Source of the DNA: Blastococcus mobilis | Lineage (GTDB): Bacteria > Actinomycetota > Actinomycetes > Mycobacteriales > Geodermatophilaceae | DNA: 64,000 bases | Direction: 5' to 3' | Assembly (NCBI RefSeq): GCF_900188025.1 | Contig: NZ_FZNO01000024.1 | Span: 1 to 64,000, forward strand | In this document: positions 25,998-34,696 of the stretch, piece after piece | Layout of the letters: each line of letters begins with the position of its first letter | How positions within the stretch are numbered: position 1 is the first letter of the stretch | Program-made: the position numbers and the translations under genes | The notes under the pieces: generated by a model | What the model was told of the DNA's origin: nothing | The model's input: only the letters and a program-made list of their open reading frames with translations | The model's database searches: none

Positions 25998-27839
25998 ATG
26001 GCCGGCAAGGACCGCAACTGGCGCTGGACGATCATCCGCCTCGCGATGCTGGGCGGCGACCTGATCTCCCTCGCAGCCGGGCTGGTCCTCGCCACGACGG
26101 CCAGGTACACGGGCTCGCTGGACCAGATGAACACCAACGGGCTGCTGGTCGGGATGGCGCTGACGACGCTGGTCTTCCCCATCGCCTCGACCGTGCTGCG
26201 GCTCCACCAGGGCCGCTACGCGGTGGGCAGCGCCGAGGAGTTGAAGAGCCTGGGCGCCGCCGTCGGTATCACCGCGCTCGCGGTCCTGACCGTCGTCGCC
26301 CTGGCGGGTTCCCCCCGCCTGCTCCCGTTGAGCGTCCCGGCCATCGCCGCCGTCCTCTCCTTCGTCATCATGATCGGCTTCCGGCTGGCCCTCAGGAGCC
26401 AGCGGGAGGGCGCCGTCCGCCCGCGGACCGGGCAGCGCACCCTCGTGTTCGGGGCCGGCATCGCCGGCGAGCAGCTGGTCCGGTCGATGCTGGCCGATCC
26501 GGCCAGTCCCTATCTGCCGGTGGGCCTCCTGGACGACGACCCGACCAAGCGGCATCTCCGCATCCGCGGGGTCCGCATGATGGGCGGGCGCGAGCGGCTG
26601 GGCGCCGCGGCGGCCGCGACCGGCGCCGAGGTGGTGGTGGTGGCGCTGCCCTCGGCGGGATCGGAGCTGGTCCGCGACATCTCGCAGCGGGCTTCCGAGG
26701 CGGACCTGGTGGTGAAGGTGCTCCCGCGCGTGGCCGACCTGCTCAACCGGCGCGTGGGCATCCGGGACGTCCGCGACATCGATGTCGCCGACCTGCTCGG
26801 CCGGCGGCAGATCGACACGAACGTCACCGAGATCGCGCACTACCTCCGCGGGAAGCGGGTCCTGGTCACCGGCGCCGGCGGCTCCATCGGCTCCGAGCTC
26901 TGCCGCCAGATCCACCGGTTCGGCCCCGGCGAGCTGCTGATGCTCGACCGGGACGAGTCGGCACTGCACGCGCTCGAGCTGTCGATCTTCGGCGAGGCCC
27001 GCCTCGATCTCCCCCAGGCCATCCTCGCCGACATCCGGGACGCCGCGACGCTGGAGAGCCTGTTCGCCGAACGGCGCCCCGACGTGGTGTTCCACGCCGC
27101 CGCCCTCAAGCACGTGAACATGCTCGAGCAGTATCCGGACGAGGGCTGGAAGACCAACGTGCTCGGCACGCGGAACGTCCTGTCCGCGGCGACCGCCGTC
27201 GGCGTCACGCACTTCATCAACGTCTCGACGGACAAGGCCGCGGACCCGGCCAACGTCCTCGGTCACACCAAGCGCATCGCGGAGCAGCTGACCGCGGCCT
27301 ACGCCCAGCGCGGCACCGGCCAGTACCTGTCGGTGCGGTTCGGCAACGTCCTGGGCAGCCGGGGATCGGTCCTCGAGACGTTCGCCGCCCAGATCGCCCG
27401 CGGCGGCCCCGTCACGATCACCCACCCCGAGGTGACCCGGTACTTCATGACGATCCCCGAGGCGGTCCAGCTGGTCATCCAGGCCGGTGCGATCGGGAGG
27501 AACGGGGAGGCGCTGGTCCTGGACATGGGCACTCCGGTACGCATCCGCGACGTGGCCACCCACCTGATCAATCTGGAGGGGCGGCCCATCGACATCGAGA
27601 TCACCGGGCTGCGGCCCGGCGAGAAGCTGCACGAGGACCTGTTCGGCTCCGGCGAGCACGGCAGCCGCCCGATCCATCCCATGATCAGCCACGTGGCCGT
27701 TCCGCCGCTCTCCCCGACGGACCTGGACCGTCTGCCGAGGCGGTACGTCCTCGAGTCGAACACGACCGCGGACCCCCCCGACGGATCCCTGCGGCTGGGG
27801 AACACCGCCGTGGGCGACTCGCGAAGTGTTGCGTCGTGA
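25998..27839 (+). CDS. membrane UDP-GlcNAc 4,6-dehydratase (PglF/CapD/WbpM type)
   Basis: Protein of 613 residues: four N-terminal helices (to about residue 125), a first Rossmann domain (LVFGAGIAGEQLV near 150) and a catalytic SDR domain from about 286 (VLVTGAGGSIGSELCRQIHR) with DVVFHAAALKHVNMLEQYPD near 365, VSTDKAADPANVLGHTKR near 409 and RFGNVLGSRGSV near 447. In this family Lys of GHTKR is catalytic; the usual Met of the S-M-K triad is Leu here. Expected reaction: UDP-GlcNAc to the 4-keto-6-deoxy sugar, the first step to bacillosamine. ATG at 25998 has GGAGG; the end overlaps the aminotransferase start (GTGA). Confidence 0.88.
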   Translation: MAGKDRNWRWTIIRLAMLGGDLISLAAGLVLATTARYTGSLDQMNTNGLLVGMALTTLVFPIASTVLRLHQGRYAVGSAEELKSLGAAVGITALAVLTVVALAGSPRLLPLSVPAIAAVLSFVIMIGFRLALRSQREGAVRPRTGQRTLVFGAGIAGEQLVRSMLADPASPYLPVGLLDDDPTKRHLRIRGVRMMGGRERLGAAAAATGAEVVVVALPSAGSELVRDISQRASEADLVVKVLPRVADLLNRRVGIRDVRDIDVADLLGRRQIDTNVTEIAHYLRGKRVLVTGAGGSIGSELCRQIHRFGPGELLMLDRDESALHALELSIFGEARLDLPQAILADIRDAATLESLFAERRPDVVFHAAALKHVNMLEQYPDEGWKTNVLGTRNVLSAATAVGVTHFINVSTDKAADPANVLGHTKRIAEQLTAAYAQRGTGQYLSVRFGNVLGSRGSVLETFAAQIARGGPVTITHPEVTRYFMTIPEAVQLVIQAGAIGRNGEALVLDMGTPVRIRDVATHLINLEGRPIDIEITGLRPGEKLHEDLFGSGEHGSRPIHPMISHVAVPPLSPTDLDRLPRRYVLESNTTADPPDGSLRLGNTAVGDSRSVAS

Positions 27840-28993
27840 CGGCGGCACCTGCCCAGCGGGGCGCGCGGATCCTGCTGTCGTCCCCCGACGTGGGCGGCCG
27901 CGAGCAGGAACTGGTCGCCGAGGCCATCGCGTCGGGGTGGATCGCCCCGCTGGGGCCGATGGTCGACGCATTCGAGGAGCGGATCGCCGAGCGGTGCGGC
28001 CGTCGTCACGCCGTCGCCCTCTCATCGGGCACGGCCGCCCTCCATCTGGGGCTGCTGGAACTGGGCGTGCGCCCCGGGACGGCGGTGATCGTCCCGACGC
28101 TGACGTTCGCGGCCACCGCGAACGCCGTGACCTACTGCGGCGCCGAGCCGGTGTTCGTCGACTGCGACCCCGACTCCGGCGTCCTCAGCCCGGAGCTCCT
28201 CGAGCACGCGCTGCTGTCCCTGCAGCAGGCGGGCACGGACGTGTCCGCGGTCGTGCCGGTGGACCTGCTGGGTCGCTGTGCCGACTACACCGCGCTGGAC
28301 CCGGTGTGTGACCGCTTCGGCGTCCCGGTCGTCTCCGACGCGGCCGAGTCCCTGGGTGCCGCGCACGCCTCCCGGCCCGCCGGGTCGTTCGGGGCCGTCG
28401 CCGCGCTCTCGTTCAACGGCAACAAGATCATGACCACCAGCGGCGGAGGGATGCTGCTGACCGACGACCCGCGGACCGCCGATCGGGTCCGCTATCTCAG
28501 CACCCAGGCCCGGCAACCGGCCGTGCACTACGAGCACACCGAGATCGGCTTCAACTACCGGATGAGCAACGTGCTCGCCGCACTCGGCCTGGCCCAGCTG
28601 GAGCGGCTGGACGGGATGATCGGCCGGCGCCGTGCGCTGCGCGAGCGGTACGCGGAGGTGTTCACCGGCATCCCGGGTGCCGACATCTTCCAGCGGTCCG
28701 GGGACCGGTCCGACAACTGCTGGCTCACCGCGGTGATCGTGGACCGGGACCGGACGGGTTGGTCGGTCGAGGAGTTGCGGGCGGCACTGGAGGCGGCCGG
28801 CATCGAGTCCCGGCCACTGTGGAAGCCGATGCACCAGCAGCCGGTGTTCGCCGGTGCGCCTACCTACCTCGACGGCTCCGCCGACCGGTTGTTCGACTGC
28901 GGGCTGACCCTGCCGAGCGGTTCGGCGCTCCGGGACGACCAGGTGGACACCGTCATGGGTGCCCTCGGCGCCTTCCTGGGAGAGCGGCGATGA
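27836..28993 (+). CDS. DegT/DnrJ/EryC1 sugar aminotransferase (PglE-like)
   Basis: PLP-dependent aminotransferase of 385 residues. SSGTAALHLGLLELGV near 63 binds cofactor phosphate, FVDCDPDSG near 106 and VSDAAESLGA near 167 precede SFNGNKIMTTSGGGML near 192 with the PLP lysine at 197, followed by GFNYRMSNVLAALGLAQLE near 239. The GLTLPSGS tail is typical of PglE/WbpE. It should aminate the 4-keto sugar made by the preceding dehydratase, giving a 4-amino-6-deoxy sugar. GTGA and ATGA overlaps with both neighbours show tight operon structure. Confidence 0.88.
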   Translation: MTAAPAQRGARILLSSPDVGGREQELVAEAIASGWIAPLGPMVDAFEERIAERCGRRHAVALSSGTAALHLGLLELGVRPGTAVIVPTLTFAATANAVTYCGAEPVFVDCDPDSGVLSPELLEHALLSLQQAGTDVSAVVPVDLLGRCADYTALDPVCDRFGVPVVSDAAESLGAAHASRPAGSFGAVAALSFNGNKIMTTSGGGMLLTDDPRTADRVRYLSTQARQPAVHYEHTEIGFNYRMSNVLAALGLAQLERLDGMIGRRRALRERYAEVFTGIPGADIFQRSGDRSDNCWLTAVIVDRDRTGWSVEELRAALEAAGIESRPLWKPMHQQPVFAGAPTYLDGSADRLFDCGLTLPSGSALRDDQVDTVMGALGAFLGERR

Positions 28994-29622
28994 GCCGGTC
29001 GCGCCGCGCGCTCTACCTCCCGGCGAAACGGGCCCTCGACGTGCTCGTCGCCGGCGTGGGGCTCCTGGTCTCGGCACCGGTCATGGCCGTCCTCGCGGTC
29101 GCCGTGCGGCGCGACGTGGGTTCCCCCGTGCTCTTCCGGCAGCTGCGTCCCGGCCGGCACGGTGAGCCGTTCGAGCTGGTCAAGTTCCGCACGATGCGGA
29201 CACTGGGCAGCTCGGACAGCGTCGCCAACGATGCGGAGCGGCTGACGCCGTTCGGCCGCTGGCTGCGGAGCACCAGCCTGGACGAGCTGCCGACCCTGTG
29301 GAACGTGCTGCGCGGGGACATGAGCCTCGTCGGGCCGCGGCCGCTGCTCATGGAGTATCTCGACCGGTACACCCCGGTGCAGGCGCGCCGGCACGACGTC
29401 CGGCCCGGAGTGACGGGACTGGCCCAGGTCCGCGGGCGGAACCTGCTGAGCTGGGAGGAGAAGTTCGCCGCCGACGTCGAGTACGTCGACCGGATGGGCC
29501 CGGTCCTGGACGCGCGGATCCTGGCGGCGACGCTGGCCACGGTGCTGCGCCGCCAGGGCATCTCCGCGCCCGATGCCGCGACGATGCACCTGTTCACCGG
29601 CGAGCGTCGGGACGCCGCCTGA
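28990..29622 (+). CDS. PglC-like monotopic phosphoglycosyl transferase
   Basis: Protein of 210 residues, the length of PglC. One N-terminal reentrant helix (about 13-38) precedes LFRQLRPGRHGEPFELVKFRTM, TSLDELPTLWNVLRGDMSLV near 95 with the intact catalytic Asp-Glu pair, GPRPLLMEYL and RPGVTGLAQVRGRN near 138. It should transfer the diacetyl-bacillosamine-type sugar phosphate to undecaprenyl phosphate, starting the repeat unit of module B. Compared with the protein at 9.7 kb all motifs are present. ATG overlaps the aminotransferase stop. Confidence 0.9.
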   Translation: MSRSRRALYLPAKRALDVLVAGVGLLVSAPVMAVLAVAVRRDVGSPVLFRQLRPGRHGEPFELVKFRTMRTLGSSDSVANDAERLTPFGRWLRSTSLDELPTLWNVLRGDMSLVGPRPLLMEYLDRYTPVQARRHDVRPGVTGLAQVRGRNLLSWEEKFAADVEYVDRMGPVLDARILAATLATVLRRQGISAPDAATMHLFTGERRDAA

Positions 29623-29661
29623 GGGGCACGACCCCGAGCACCACGCCGGCAGGGCCCTGGA

Positions 29662-29691
29662 CGGCCGCCTCCGATGTCAGGAAGGCGGCCG
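29662..29691. terminator. hairpin between convergent genes
   Basis: CGGCCGCCT (29662-29670) and AGGCGGCCG (29683-29691) form a perfect 9-base-pair stem with a 12-base loop, 40 bases after the transferase stop and 12 bases before the end of the convergent FAD-protein gene. It could act for both strands. No T-run follows. Confidence 0.6.
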
Positions 29692-29702
29692 CGCGTCGAC
29701 CG

Positions 29703-31319
29703 TCACCCGGCGGGCAGCGGCTCGGTGGCGAGGCTCCGCGCCAGCCGGGGGCCTAGGGACGAGCCGAACGCGCTGATCCGGCCGCAGTGCTCCATGTGCC
29801 AGACCGGCGAGCCGTTGATGACGTTGCCGGCCAGGAGCGGCCCCATCACGAAGAAGCCGGGCGCGGCCGACAACGACGCGTCGACGGCGATCCCGCCGCC
29901 GTACGGGGTCGCGCGGCACACGCCGCTGCTGATCAGGTCCGCGACGAGGGAGGGCGCGGTGTCCTGCAGCGTCGGGGCCGGGCCACCACAGTTGATGACG
30001 ACGTCGGCCGGGCGGTCGAGCTCATGAGCCACGCCGTCCCGGTCGAACCGGACGCGGACACCGCGGCCGTCCGCATCCCCGAGGCCGACGAAGCTCCCGG
30101 CCACCGCCGTCAGCCGGCCCTGCGCCACGAGCTCGTCCACGACCTCGCAGTACTCCCACCCGGCCCGCCGCTGATGGCGACCGAGCTCCACGCCCCAGTG
30201 GCCGGCGAACTCGAGGGCCTCCTCGCTGGACAGGCGCGGAAGGACGGCGACGACGCCGTCGGAGATCGGCTTGAGGGTGTCGGCGACGGAGTAACCGGCG
30301 TCCCGGCCGCGGGCGAGGTCGCCGACCGCGGCCTCGTAGACGGCGGCAGCGCGGACCGACTCCTGGTCTGCCAGCGCCTGCAGCAGCTCGGCACGGAATG
30401 CCGAACCCGGACGGGGGCGATCCATCAGCTCCGGGAGTTCCCCGCGGGGCGAGAGCACCGTGAACCGGGCTCGCCGTGCGGCGACCACCGGGATGTCGGC
30501 GACCTGGTACAGCATGTCCATGGTGCTGGCGTTGCCACCGATGAGCAGGATGTGCGGCGGCTCCTGTCCGGCGGCTCGACGGGTCACGAGCCGCTCGATG
30601 CGGTCCAGAGCCGCGTCCATGCCCTCGAAGGGGCTGTCGAGCAGCACCGCGCCGCCCTCGACCTCCCCGGCGGGCAGGCGGGGCCGGACCGGTGAGGAGC
30701 CGGTGGCGAGGACGACGCGTCCTGCCCGCAGCACGCGGTCGCGGCACCGGAGCAGGTAGTCCGGTCGCCCGCCCTCGATCGAGCGGACGTCGTCCTGGAT
30801 CACCTCGGTCGTCGCGAGGCCGGCGTCCGCAGCGGCGGCGATCGCCCGCCTGGTCCGACGGACCAGGTAGTCGCCGAAGATGTACCGGGGCAGGAACAGG
30901 TCGTCGAACGCGTTGCTCTCGACGGCGGCACGGTGCCTGACCCACCAGCGGGCCGAGACCGGCCCCTCCGCGGCGAGGAACTCGCCGAAGGCCCAGCGCT
31001 TGTTCTCGGCGAGCCAGTCGGTGAACAGCCGGAGCTCGCCCGGGGGCAGGAAGTCCCGCAGCGGCGTGATGAGCAACGCCGTGCGGGCCGCGCGTCCCCC
31101 GTAGGCGATCCCGGAGAAGGCATCGGGGGCGCGCTCGACGACGCCGATCCGGAGCGGGGCGGCCGGCGGGGTGTCGGCGAGCGAGGTGAGCAACGAGATC
31201 AGGACGTAGGCCGTCGAGGCCCCGGCGCCGACGAACGCGAGGTCGTAGGTGTCGGACTCCGCCGTGCCGCGGGCGGGGATCCCCCGGGCGCCGAACGGCG
31301 CGAACGCCTGCTGTGTCAT
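29703..31319 (-). CDS. FAD/NAD(P)-binding oxidoreductase, YdhS-like
   Basis: Protein of 538 residues of the FAD-NAD(P)-binding family (PF13454 kind). DLAFVGAGASTAYVLISLL near 26 is the FAD Rossmann motif, VVERAPDAFSGIAYGG near 62 the strand-2 acid followed by the family GxAY turn, VVLATGSSPVRPRLP near 203 the second FAD contact, ILLIGGNASTMDMLYQVADI near 251 an NAD(P)-binding motif, and VINCGGPAPTLQDTAP near 445 a third. The ATG overlaps the stop of the acetyltransferase gene (ATGA), so both are translated together. No member of known bacillosamine pathways needs this activity; oxidation or hydroxylation of the amino sugar is one possibility. Substrate unknown. Confidence 0.75.
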   Translation of the reverse strand: MTQQAFAPFGARGIPARGTAESDTYDLAFVGAGASTAYVLISLLTSLADTPPAAPLRIGVVERAPDAFSGIAYGGRAARTALLITPLRDFLPPGELRLFTDWLAENKRWAFGEFLAAEGPVSARWWVRHRAAVESNAFDDLFLPRYIFGDYLVRRTRRAIAAAADAGLATTEVIQDDVRSIEGGRPDYLLRCRDRVLRAGRVVLATGSSPVRPRLPAGEVEGGAVLLDSPFEGMDAALDRIERLVTRRAAGQEPPHILLIGGNASTMDMLYQVADIPVVAARRARFTVLSPRGELPELMDRPRPGSAFRAELLQALADQESVRAAAVYEAAVGDLARGRDAGYSVADTLKPISDGVVAVLPRLSSEEALEFAGHWGVELGRHQRRAGWEYCEVVDELVAQGRLTAVAGSFVGLGDADGRGVRVRFDRDGVAHELDRPADVVINCGGPAPTLQDTAPSLVADLISSGVCRATPYGGGIAVDASLSAAPGFFVMGPLLAGNVINGSPVWHMEHCGRISAFGSSLGPRLARSLATEPLPAG

Positions 31320-32023
31320 CGGGCCCACAGCCCACTCCGGACCCGGCCGCCGGACCGGATGAACTCCGGATCGGGCGGCACCTCCCCGCTGCGGTCGGGC
31401 AGTATGCGCGCCGGGTTCCCCACGGCCGTCACGTGGTCGGGCAGATCGCGGATCACCACGGTCCCGGCGCCGACCTTGCACCACCGGCCCACGCGCACCT
31501 TCGGGATGACCACGGCGCCCACGCCGATGTGCGTGCCCTCACCGATGCTGACGTGTCCGCTCAGCGCCGCCTGCGGGCTGATGTGCGCGTAGTCCCCCAC
31601 CACGCAGTCGTGGTCGACGCTGGCCCCGGTGTTGATCAGGACGTGCCGCCCGATCGACGCGTTCGGCTGGATCATGGCGCCGGTCAGCACCACCGTCCCC
31701 TCGCCGATCCGCGCGGACGGCGCGATGAGGGCCGAGGGATGGACGGCGGTTCCGAACTGCGCGTCGAGCACCTGCGCGAGCTCGGCGCGCTCACCGTTGA
31801 TCCCGACCGCCAGGACGAGGGGGACGTCGAGCTCGGGGAACTGGTCGGGCCCCACGATGCGGATGCCCGGCAGCACGTTCTGGCTGGCCGGGTGCTGGTT
31901 CTCCGGCACGTCGTTGTACATGCGCCGGATCCGGATGCCGCGGGCCCTGAGCACATCGATGACGACCTGAGCGTGGCCACCCGCGCCGTACACGTCGAAC
32001 GTCGACCGGTCGCGGAAGGTCAC
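31316..32023 (-). CDS. PglD/NeuD-family sugar O/N-acetyltransferase
   Basis: Protein of 235 residues with a Rossmann-like nucleotide-sugar domain (DVYGAGGHAQVVIDVLRARG near 9-28) and a C-terminal left-handed beta-helix of hexapeptide repeats (HPSALIAPSARIGEGTVV, NASIGRHVLINTGASVDHDC) with the catalytic His in SVDHDCVVGDYAHISP. These are PglD features, so it should acetylate the 4-amino-6-deoxy sugar to give the diacetyl form. The GTG at 32023 follows GAGGAGG. It precedes the FAD-protein gene and is on the strand opposite to pglF/E/C-like genes. Confidence 0.88.
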   Translation of the reverse strand: MTFRDRSTFDVYGAGGHAQVVIDVLRARGIRIRRMYNDVPENQHPASQNVLPGIRIVGPDQFPELDVPLVLAVGINGERAELAQVLDAQFGTAVHPSALIAPSARIGEGTVVLTGAMIQPNASIGRHVLINTGASVDHDCVVGDYAHISPQAALSGHVSIGEGTHIGVGAVVIPKVRVGRWCKVGAGTVVIRDLPDHVTAVGNPARILPDRSGEVPPDPEFIRSGGRVRSGLWAR

Positions 32024-32111
32024 CTGGCCTCCTCCTCGGTCCGCAGACCGTCGCAGCTCCCCGTAGAAGGCCTCTTCCAGGCCTCGCCGGCAGCACGCGG
32101 AGTCTAATGCG

Positions 32112-32149
32112 GTATCGGCGCAGGTAGGGGGTCTCGACCCTGCCGATAC
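32112..32149 (-). terminator. bulged hairpin downstream of the PAP2-like gene
   Basis: GTATCGGC (32112-32119) and AGG (32122-32124) pair with CCT-GCCGATAC (32039-type half at 32139-32149), an 11-base-pair stem with a 2-base bulge and a 14-base loop, 43 bases beyond the PAP2-like stop codon. It probably ends that transcript before the acetyltransferase gene. A TAGACT hexamer on the minus strand just after it may be the -10 of the acetyltransferase. Confidence 0.5.
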
Positions 32150-32191
32150 GTGGTTCCGGACCGGTCGGTGCAGGTGCGGCCGGAGCCGCTC

Positions 32192-32761
32192 CTACGGTAT
32201 CGGGCCGCGGGCCGTCCCGAGGCGCCGCTCGGAGCCGGCCGGGCGCGGGTCGAGCACGAGGGAGGCCCCCAGGCCCAGCGCCGCGCCGAGCAACCAGCCG
32301 GCGAGCACGTCGCTGAGCCAGTGCGCCCCCAGGTACACCATGCTGGCGCCGACGAGCACCGTTCCGGCGACCAGCAGGGCGACGACGACGTACGCCGTGC
32401 GGCGTCCGGAACGGAGCCCCCACAGGATCAACGGCGTCGCCGCGCCCGCCGTCAGCGCCCCGATGGACGACGGCATGGCGAACCCGTCGGTCGGTACCAG
32501 CGCCAGCTCGGCCGGTGGCCGGGGCCGGCCGATGAACTCCTTGGCGTACTCCGCGATCACGGTCGCGACGACGGAGGCGAGCATCGCGGCGGCGACGGAG
32601 CGCCAGGCGCGGAAGACCCAGGCGAACACGAGGGCGAGGACCGCCGCGGCGACGTAGGTCGAGGTCGGCTGCCCCGCGTCCATCAGCCCCTGGGCCACAG
32701 CGTCGGCCCATTCGGTGCGGTGCCCCGCCAGCGCCTCGAGCAGCGCCACGTCCCATCCCAT
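32192..32761 (-). CDS. PAP2-superfamily membrane protein with altered catalytic motifs
   Basis: Protein of 189 residues with five to six helices. Motif C1 (KEFIGRPRP near 72) is intact, but C2 reads MPSSIGAL near 95 in place of PSGH, losing the histidine proton donor, and C3 reads SMVYLGAHWLSDVLAG, losing the arginine but keeping the nucleophilic His and Asp. It may be inactive or act by a changed mechanism; a role in undecaprenyl or prenyl phosphate handling would fit the context. The start is uncertain: ATG at 32761 gives the usual N-terminus, an in-frame ATG at 32809 adds 16 residues, and neither has a good ribosome site. Confidence 0.7.
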   Translation of the reverse strand: MGWDVALLEALAGHRTEWADAVAQGLMDAGQPTSTYVAAAVLALVFAWVFRAWRSVAAAMLASVVATVIAEYAKEFIGRPRPPAELALVPTDGFAMPSSIGALTAGAATPLILWGLRSGRRTAYVVVALLVAGTVLVGASMVYLGAHWLSDVLAGWLLGAALGLGASLVLDPRPAGSERRLGTARGPIP

Positions 32762-33221
32762 GCGCGCCAGTATCGGAGGTCGAGGTGGAGCGACCAACCG
32801 CCTCGACATGGCGAGCGATCAGCGCGCCGGGCCGATCCTCGACGCCGAGGCGTCGGTCACAGGGACCGCGCGATGCCCCCCTTCCGAGGGAAAACATGGG
32901 CCGATATGAGCGAAGCGTCACGACCTGCCACGAAAGTGTCAATCCGTCAGGTGGACGAGCACCCATACGTCCAGCTAGAAAGGTCCCTGTCATTCGGCGG
33001 ACCGAGTATCTCGTGACGGTGAGTGACGGGGACGGGTGCTCACGGACGACGCCGTCACCGCGGGGGACCGCTCGTTCGACCGAGTGCGCACCACAGGCCC
33101 CCTCGTAGCGTCAGCATCAGCTCCACGGGGTTAGCGATGACCCGCCGGGCGCCATCTGGTCGCCATAGCCCGGCGGTGAGCAGAGGCGAAACCGGACCCG
33201 TCTCGTACGAGAGGATCCGGC
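32762..33221. other. intergenic region between PAP2-like gene and GT2 gene
   Basis: About 460 bases with no supported gene. A perfect palindrome TCTCGTACGAGA at 33201-33212 overlaps the ribosome site (GAGAGGA) of the GT2 gene and may be a translational or transcriptional control site. Confidence 0.4.
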
Positions 33222-34094
33222 ATGCGCAACGGCGCAGTCATCGACCTGTTCGGCACCGACCTGCCTGGGCAGCGACGTCCCCGCGTGAGCGTGGTGATAC
33301 CGACCTACAACGAGGCCAGGAACCTGCCGCACGTCTTCGCCCTGCTTCCTGCCGACCTGCACCAGGTCATCGTCGTGGACGGGCACAGCGTCGACGGCAC
33401 CGTGGACGTGGCCCGGGAGCTGCGGCCGGACGTGACGGTCGTGCGTCAGAACCGCCGCGGCAAGGGCAACGCGATGGCGTGCGGGTTCGCCGCGGTGACC
33501 GGCGACGTCGTGGTGATGCTGGACGCCGACGGATCGGCCGACCCGCGGGAGATCGAGCGCTACGTCGACGCCCTGGTGGCCGGCGCGGACTTCGCGAAGG
33601 GCTCCCGGTTCGTCGCCGGTGGCGGGAGCGACGACATCACGGCCATGCGCGCGTGGGGCAACCGCTGGCTCAACCGGGCCGTCAACGTCCTGTTCGGCAC
33701 TCGGTACACCGATCTCTGCTACGGCTACAACGCCTTCTGGGCGCACTGCCTGCCCACGCTGGAGCTCGAGGTCGAGGACCGCGGTCGGTCGAGGAAACTG
33801 TGGGGCGACGGCTTCGAGATCGAGACGATCATCAACACCCGGGTGGCCAAGGCGGACCTGCGCATCGTGGAGGTGCCGAGCTTCGAGTTCGCGCGCATCC
33901 ACGGGCAGAGCAACCTGAACACGTGGCGCGACGGATTCCGGGTGCTCGGTGCGCTCGTCGTCGAGCGCCTCAACCGCAAGGGCGCACGCCGGCGCCCGGC
34001 CGCGGTCGCTTCCCTCCCGTGCGGCGCCGATCCCGCCGAGGGCAACCGGACGCCCCTGCCGGAACCCCGGACGCTGGGCGTGCAGTCCGCCTGA
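33222..34094 (+). CDS. glycosyltransferase family 2 (DPM1-like)
   Basis: GT-A enzyme of 290 residues: SVVIPTYNEARNLPHVFALL near 24, QVIVVDGHSVDGTVDVA near 50, RRGKGNAMACGFAAVTGD near 78, VVMLDADGSADP near 98 with the metal-binding DAD, KGSRFV near 128 and GFEIETIINTR near 204. It belongs to the polyprenyl-phosphate-sugar synthase group that makes sugar-phospho-lipid donors, though other donors are possible. There is no C-terminal membrane anchor; the last 40 residues are polar. The ATG has an AGAGGAT site. It overlaps the start of the next gene if that begins at CTG. Confidence 0.85.
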   Translation: MRNGAVIDLFGTDLPGQRRPRVSVVIPTYNEARNLPHVFALLPADLHQVIVVDGHSVDGTVDVARELRPDVTVVRQNRRGKGNAMACGFAAVTGDVVVMLDADGSADPREIERYVDALVAGADFAKGSRFVAGGGSDDITAMRAWGNRWLNRAVNVLFGTRYTDLCYGYNAFWAHCLPTLELEVEDRGRSRKLWGDGFEIETIINTRVAKADLRIVEVPSFEFARIHGQSNLNTWRDGFRVLGALVVERLNRKGARRRPAAVASLPCGADPAEGNRTPLPEPRTLGVQSA

Positions 34095-34120
34095 GCGACG
34101 CGGCACCCCTACGGCAGGTC

Positions 34121-34696
34121 GTGGCCGGGACCGGGATCGCCCGCGCCACGGCTCCGCTCGGACCGGTTGCGGCGGTGGCCGTGATCTGCGCGCTGGACGC
34201 CGTCCAGGCCGCCCGCTCGTGGGCTGTGCCGGTCGTGGGCGTGCTGGACGAGCCGGCCCACCTCCTCACCGCCTGGGTGCTGCTGGCCGCCCTCCCGTTC
34301 GGCCGGCCGCGCGGATGGCTTCCGTGGGCACTCGCCGGTTCGGTCCTGATCGACGTCGACCATCTCCCGCTGTACCTAGGGTCCGCGGACGTGGCCGCCG
34401 CGGGAGGCCGCCCCTTCTCGCACTCGTCGGCGACCCTCGCCGTCCTGGCGCTCATCGCCGGCGGCGCGCGCGGCCGAGCCCGCATCGCCCTGCTCGGCCT
34501 CGCGACCGGGGTCACGCTGCATCTGGTCCGGGATCTGGCGACCGGACCGGGCGTGCCCCTGTTCTGGCCGTTGCGGCAGACGAGCGTCGAGGTGCCCTAC
34601 GGCGCCTATCTCGTCGTTCTGGTGGCCGCGGCGGCTCTGGCGGCGGCCCGTCGCCACCGCGCCCACCTGCGACCGGTCACCGGCCCGCGAGCCTGA
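34121..34696 (+). CDS. YdjM/LexA-induced type membrane-bound metal-dependent hydrolase
   Basis: Membrane protein of about 191 residues with four to five helices. EPAHLLTAWVL near 38, SVLIDVDHLPLYLG near 66, SHSSATLAV near 96 and LHLVRDLATGPGVPLFWPLR near 130 carry the His/Asp residues that define the YdjM family. Its enzyme activity is unknown; many members lie near cell-surface genes. The GTG at 34121 is chosen, but a CTG at 34091 overlapping the GT2 stop as CTGA would add 10 residues, repeating the arrangement at 6759. Its end overlaps the convergent small Cys-rich gene by 20 bases. Confidence 0.75.
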   Translation: MAGTGIARATAPLGPVAAVAVICALDAVQAARSWAVPVVGVLDEPAHLLTAWVLLAALPFGRPRGWLPWALAGSVLIDVDHLPLYLGSADVAAAGGRPFSHSSATLAVLALIAGGARGRARIALLGLATGVTLHLVRDLATGPGVPLFWPLRQTSVEVPYGAYLVVLVAAAALAAARRHRAHLRPVTGPRA

